49,644 nucleotides of DNA. Origin: Paulinella micropora. Taxonomy: Eukaryota > Cercozoa > Imbricatea > Euglyphida. A program made the translations under genes and the position numbers. This document shows positions 45,858-49,644 of the stretch, one piece after another; positions within the stretch are counted from its first letter, which is position 1, and each line of letters opens with the position of its first letter. Under the pieces are notes generated by a model. That model made no database searches. It was given only the letters and a program-made list of their open reading frames with translations, and was not told where the DNA came from. The stretch spans positions 881,447-931,090 of the forward strand of contig BJOX01000038.1 in NCBI GenBank assembly GCA_009731375.1, in the 5' to 3' direction.

Positions 45858-46171
45858 TTACAAGGACACTTGTGATTCGGTAGTTGTTTTCCTGAGCCAA
45901 CACGTGAGCGCAGATGAGGCCTCTCAAAAGTTCTTATCGGTTTAAGAATATTTATTAAAAACCCCAGAGTGTGTGTGAGCCTGCTAGGTGTCCTTTGACG
46001 TGTCCTCTCTGTGTGGGCGTGTGTGTGGTTGCTTGCCTGTGTCTGTGCCATCAGAACAGAGTGAGCAAGGTGTGACTATCTCTATTTTACAAGTAGAGAG
46101 CATAGCTGTGTGCTGTGTGAGTGAGTGAGTGAGGTGGGTGTGTGTCTGGGCAAGAGTGACGGTAGTTAGAA

Positions 46172-46393
46172 ATGGCTACTAGTAAGACAGACAACAAGAT
46201 CACATTCACCGGAAAAGAAGCATGGGTTTTGCTGCACAGACAAGTGGTACAAAGCTGTCACTCCACAGCTCCTAAGGAGGTACTACAAGGTAAAGCAACC
46301 CATAAGAAATACGAGAAAAAATCTGGCCCTTTCAAGTTGGAGACAGGATTCCTTCAAAATAAAGTGTCAGAAAAGCCTGTGCGTCTGAGTTGA
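46172..46393 (+). CDS. Small hypothetical ORF, 73 aa
   Basis: ATG in a good context (GAAATGG), peptide MATSKTDNKITFTGKEAWVL, Lys-rich, ending at TGA after PVRLS. It lies 320 nt downstream of a repeat that also occurs at 36541 and that looks like the 5' part of a retroelement, so it may be the start of a truncated gag-like frame. No domain recognised and no neighbours in the same operon-like order. Coding status uncertain. Confidence 0.3.
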   Translation: MATSKTDNKITFTGKEAWVLLHRQVVQSCHSTAPKEVLQGKATHKKYEKKSGPFKLETGFLQNKVSEKPVRLS

Positions 46394-46779
46394 ACCTCTA
46401 ATCAGGCGGTATTAACAAATTAATATTGCCAGACTCTTGAAGACGAAGACGGTGTGAAAATATCAATAATGAGGCCGAAGGGACCGGGCACCGGTCGAGC
46501 AATAAATAAACGTGACTTCATACAGTAGCTGCGGCGAACTGAGCGTGTGATCAATGTGCACACAGTGACACACAATTTCAGTCGTTCTCAGCATCATTGA
46601 TTAGTAATATTAACACTATCATTGCGCTGCGCTTGTCAATAGGACATACTCAACCTGCCGCGATGGAACGCGAAAAATCTCCTGCACATAGCACATATGC
46701 ATCCACTGCACAGAGCACATATGCATCCACCGCCCACATGCCCCGCCCCCCCTCCCCCCCCTCCCCCCTTTCCTCTCTC

Positions 46780-46988
46780 TCCCTCTCTCTCTCTCTCTCA
46801 CACACACACACTTACTCACACACCAATCCACACGAAAGTGCAGGTACAGTGTTAGGTGGTGGTTGTTTGACCAGACAGAGAAAAGGCCGGCTGGTTTCGT
46901 CTGCCTGGTTGCTGCTGCTGGAAACTTGTTCTGCATGCCACACACACACAGCGCCAACATCAACCGTTCACACACACACACACACGCA

Positions 46989-47083
<95 letters not shown>

Positions 47084-47205
47084 TCTCTCTCTACATGTAT
47101 GTATGTATGTATGTATGTATGTATGTATGTATGTATGTATGTATGTATGCGTAATGTGTGCGACCTTGCAAAAGAGTTTCCCATATGCCTACAACAGCAG
47201 AAAAC

Positions 47206-47241
<36 letters not shown>

Positions 47242-47266
47242 CCAATCAACCAATCAACCAATCAAC

Positions 47267-47299
<33 letters not shown>

Positions 47300-47430
47300 T
47301 ATCAATCAATCAATCAACCAACCAATCAATCAACCAACCAACCAACCAACCAATCAATCAATCAATCAACCAATCAATCGATCAATCAATCAATCGATCA
47401 ATCGATCAATCAGTCTGAATAGTTCTACAA
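46780..47430. repeat. CT, ATGT and AATC arrays
   Basis: CT/CA tracts with a 115-bp CT run (46990-47092), ATGT repeats, then about 220 bp of AATC tetramers with AACC variants (47207-47412). Confidence 0.95.
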
Positions 47431-47519
47431 TAAGGTCGCATACAGAACCATGCAATCGGCGTTCTTACAGCGCAACAACAGACCACGAGTAAACCACCGC
47501 CACCACCATCACCACCACC

Positions 47520-47539
47520 ACCACAACTTCAACAGCAGC

Positions 47540-47600
<61 letters not shown>

Positions 47601-48850
47601 GACAAAAGACAAAAGCAAATTATCCAGGAGGGAGCCTCGGTGTCAAAGCTTCTCGCTTCTTCTTCTTCTTCTTCTTCTTCTTCTTCTTCTTCTTCTTCTT
47701 CCTTCTTCTTTCTTCTTTCTTTCTTCTTTCTTCTTTCTTATTCTTTCTTCTTTCTTCTTTCTTCTTTCTTCTTTCTTCTTTCTTCTTCTTCTTCTTCTTC
47801 TTCTTCTTCTTCTTCTTCTTCTTCTTCTTTTTCTTCTTCTTTTTCTTCTTCTTTTTCTTCTTCTTTTTCTTCTTCTTTTTCTTCTTTTTTTCTTCTTTTT
47901 CTTCTTCTTCTTCTTCTTCTTTTTCTTCTTCTTTCTTCTTTCTTCTTTCTTCTTTCTTCTTTCTTTTTCTTCTTCTTTTTCTTCTTCTTTTTCTTCTTCT
48001 TTTTCTTCTTCTTTCTTCTTTCTTCTTTCTTCTTTCTTCTTTCTTCTTTCTTCTTTCTTCTTTCTTCTTCTTTTTCTTCTTCTTTTTCTTCTTCTTTTTC
48101 TTCTTCTTCTTCTTCTTCTTTTTCTTCTTCTTTTTCTTCTTCTTTTTCTTCTTCTTTTTCTTCTTCTTTTTCTTCTTCTTTTTTTTCTTCTTCTTTTTCT
48201 TTTTCTTTTTTCTTCTTCTTTTTCTTCTTTTTCTTCTTCTTTTTCTTTTTCTTCTTTTTTTTTCTTCTTTTTCTTCTTCTTCTCCTTCTTCTTCTTCTTC
48301 TTCTTCTTCTTCTTCTTCTTCTTCTTCTTCTTCTTCTTCTTCTTCTTCTTCTTCTTCGTCTTCTTCGTCTGCTTCGTCTTCGTCTTCTTCGTCTTCGTCT
48401 TCGTCTATGTCTTCGTCTTCTTCGTCTCGTCTTCGTCTCGTCTTCGTCTCGTCTTCGTCTCGTCTTCGTCTCGTCTTCGTCTCGTCTTCGTCTCGTCTTC
48501 GTCTCGTTTTTGTCTCGTCTTCTTCGTCTTCTTCGTCTTCTTCTTCGTCTTCTTCGTCTTCTTCTTCGTCTTCTTCTTCGTCTTCTTCTTCGTCTTCTTC
48601 TTCGTCTTCTTCTTCGTCTTCTTCTTCGTCTTCTTCTTCGTCTTCTTCTTCGTCTTCTCTTCTTCCGTCTTCTCTTCTTCCGTCTTCTCTTCTTCCGTCT
48701 TCTTCCGTCTTCTTCCGTCTTCCTCTTCCTCTGCCTCCTCCTCCTCCTCCTCCTCTTCTTCTTCTTCTTCTTCTTCTTCTTCTTCTTCTTCTTCTTCTTC
48801 TTCTTCTTCTTCTTCTTCTTCTCCTTCTTCATAATAATAATAATAATAAC

Positions 48851-48910
<60 letters not shown>
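47520..48910. repeat. CAA, giant TTC array and AAT
   Basis: CAA triplets to 47600, then 1.2 kb (47655-48832) of TTC with TTTC, TTTTTC and CGTCTT higher-order variants, then AAT. Confidence 0.95.
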
Positions 48911-48911
<1 letters not shown>

Positions 48912-49177
48912 GTGCTTCTCTGTCAATGGCTGATGCATTTCTGCACATGCGCCTCCATCGTCTCACCCGTGAGGGGAGTACGAAGAATTGACGATAAGCT
49001 CTAATGACACCCCCGCAAGGGCAGTTCCAACACTTCCAGACGGGCCGGTATGTTCAATGAAAATACTGGTCCAGACGGATCGGTATGTTCAATGAAAATA
49101 CTGGTGGCACCGACGGGAATCGAACTGGTGACAGGGCCCAGATGGTAGAACTTGACCACTGGGCTATCACGGTGTCC

Positions 49178-49179
<2 letters not shown>
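48911..49179 (-). mobile_element. tRNA-derived SINE, copy 8
   Basis: Full length with duplicated internal unit; AAT arrays on both sides (48834-48910 and 49180-49224). Confidence 0.85.
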
Positions 49180-49226
<47 letters not shown>

Positions 49227-49295
49227 GTATTCAGAAGAAGAAGAAGAATTCTAATGGCAGTGATACAAGCTGTACAAACACAACCTTATTGCTGT

Positions 49296-49401
<106 letters not shown>

Positions 49402-49470
49402 GTTGGTAGGTAGGTTGGTTGGTAGGTAGGTAGGTAGGTAGGTAGATAGATAGATAGATAGATAGATAGA

Positions 49471-49644
49471 TGAAATATCGACTAATGTCAGAAAAAAGGA
49501 GCTTCTGATTTCGTCAACCAGGAAGTCTGTGGGTAAAGTATTAACCCGATGCCCAGCTAAGCCGTGATGTTTGCACGGAAGGGACTGATACAGGCAATAC
49601 CAAAGCTTCCTAGTACCAGGCGGGGCCAGGGCTCGTTCCATAAA
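49471..49644 (-). mobile_element. TATC-linked retroposon, copy E (cut by window end)
   Basis: Starts (3' end, minus strand) directly after a GATA array at 49333-49470 and runs out of the window. Its last 48 bases match window positions 1-48 with one mismatch. Confidence 0.8.

Noticed and set aside
47450-49004. Open frames of 454-513 codons over the TTC array
   Set aside because: Pure triplet-repeat translation (Ser, Phe, Leu runs) running into a SINE; no conserved segment.

Overview
This window is eukaryotic nuclear DNA: GT-AG introns, tRNA-derived SINEs, a TTAGGG-type tract, other transposons, and an extreme load of simple repeats (TATC/GATA, ATGT/ACAT, ATT, TTC, CT and pentamers). The organism cannot be named from sequence alone. 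An F-box joined to an actin-related domain is best known from plant ARP8, which hints at an alga or protist, but this is weak. Eight N gaps, mostly beside homopolymers, and the same dispersed element at both window ends suggest an assembly limited by repeats.

Positions 507-36015 (+) read as one gene. I chained 53 exons by hand; every junction is GT-AG and every phase matches, giving a 7521-nt CDS (2506 codons plus stop). Order of the predicted protein: short basic/Ser-rich start, PH domain, Pro-rich and very long Ser/Thr homopolymer region with zinc-ribbon knuckles, charged coiled coil, several C4 zinc ribbons, F-box, acidic/Ala-rich linker, and a full-length but divergent actin-related domain. 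The introns are almost entirely microsatellite and often supply the splice sites themselves.

The most striking feature is a pattern of exon echoes. About 19 exons have partial copies in neighbouring introns: copies of the 5' edge (with acceptor AG) lie upstream of the real exon, and copies of the 3' edge (with donor GT) lie downstream. This is what repeated tandem duplication of microsatellite-plus-exon-edge units would leave.

36.0-39.6 kb is ordinary-complexity AT-rich DNA with three small intronless minus-strand ORFs (38007-39494) carrying zinc-finger and AP2-like features, TATA-like elements and a repeated intergenic module: a compact virus-like cluster. 40144-42081 (+) is a second, four-exon gene for an acidic/coiled-coil/basic protein. 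42.1-49.6 kb holds a cluster of tRNA-type SINEs embedded in ATT arrays, retroelement-like repeats, a small ORF at 46172, and a 1.2-kb TTC array. A 5'-truncated retroposon-like family with constant 3' end always adjoins GATA/TATC arrays (five copies), and a second family behaves alike.
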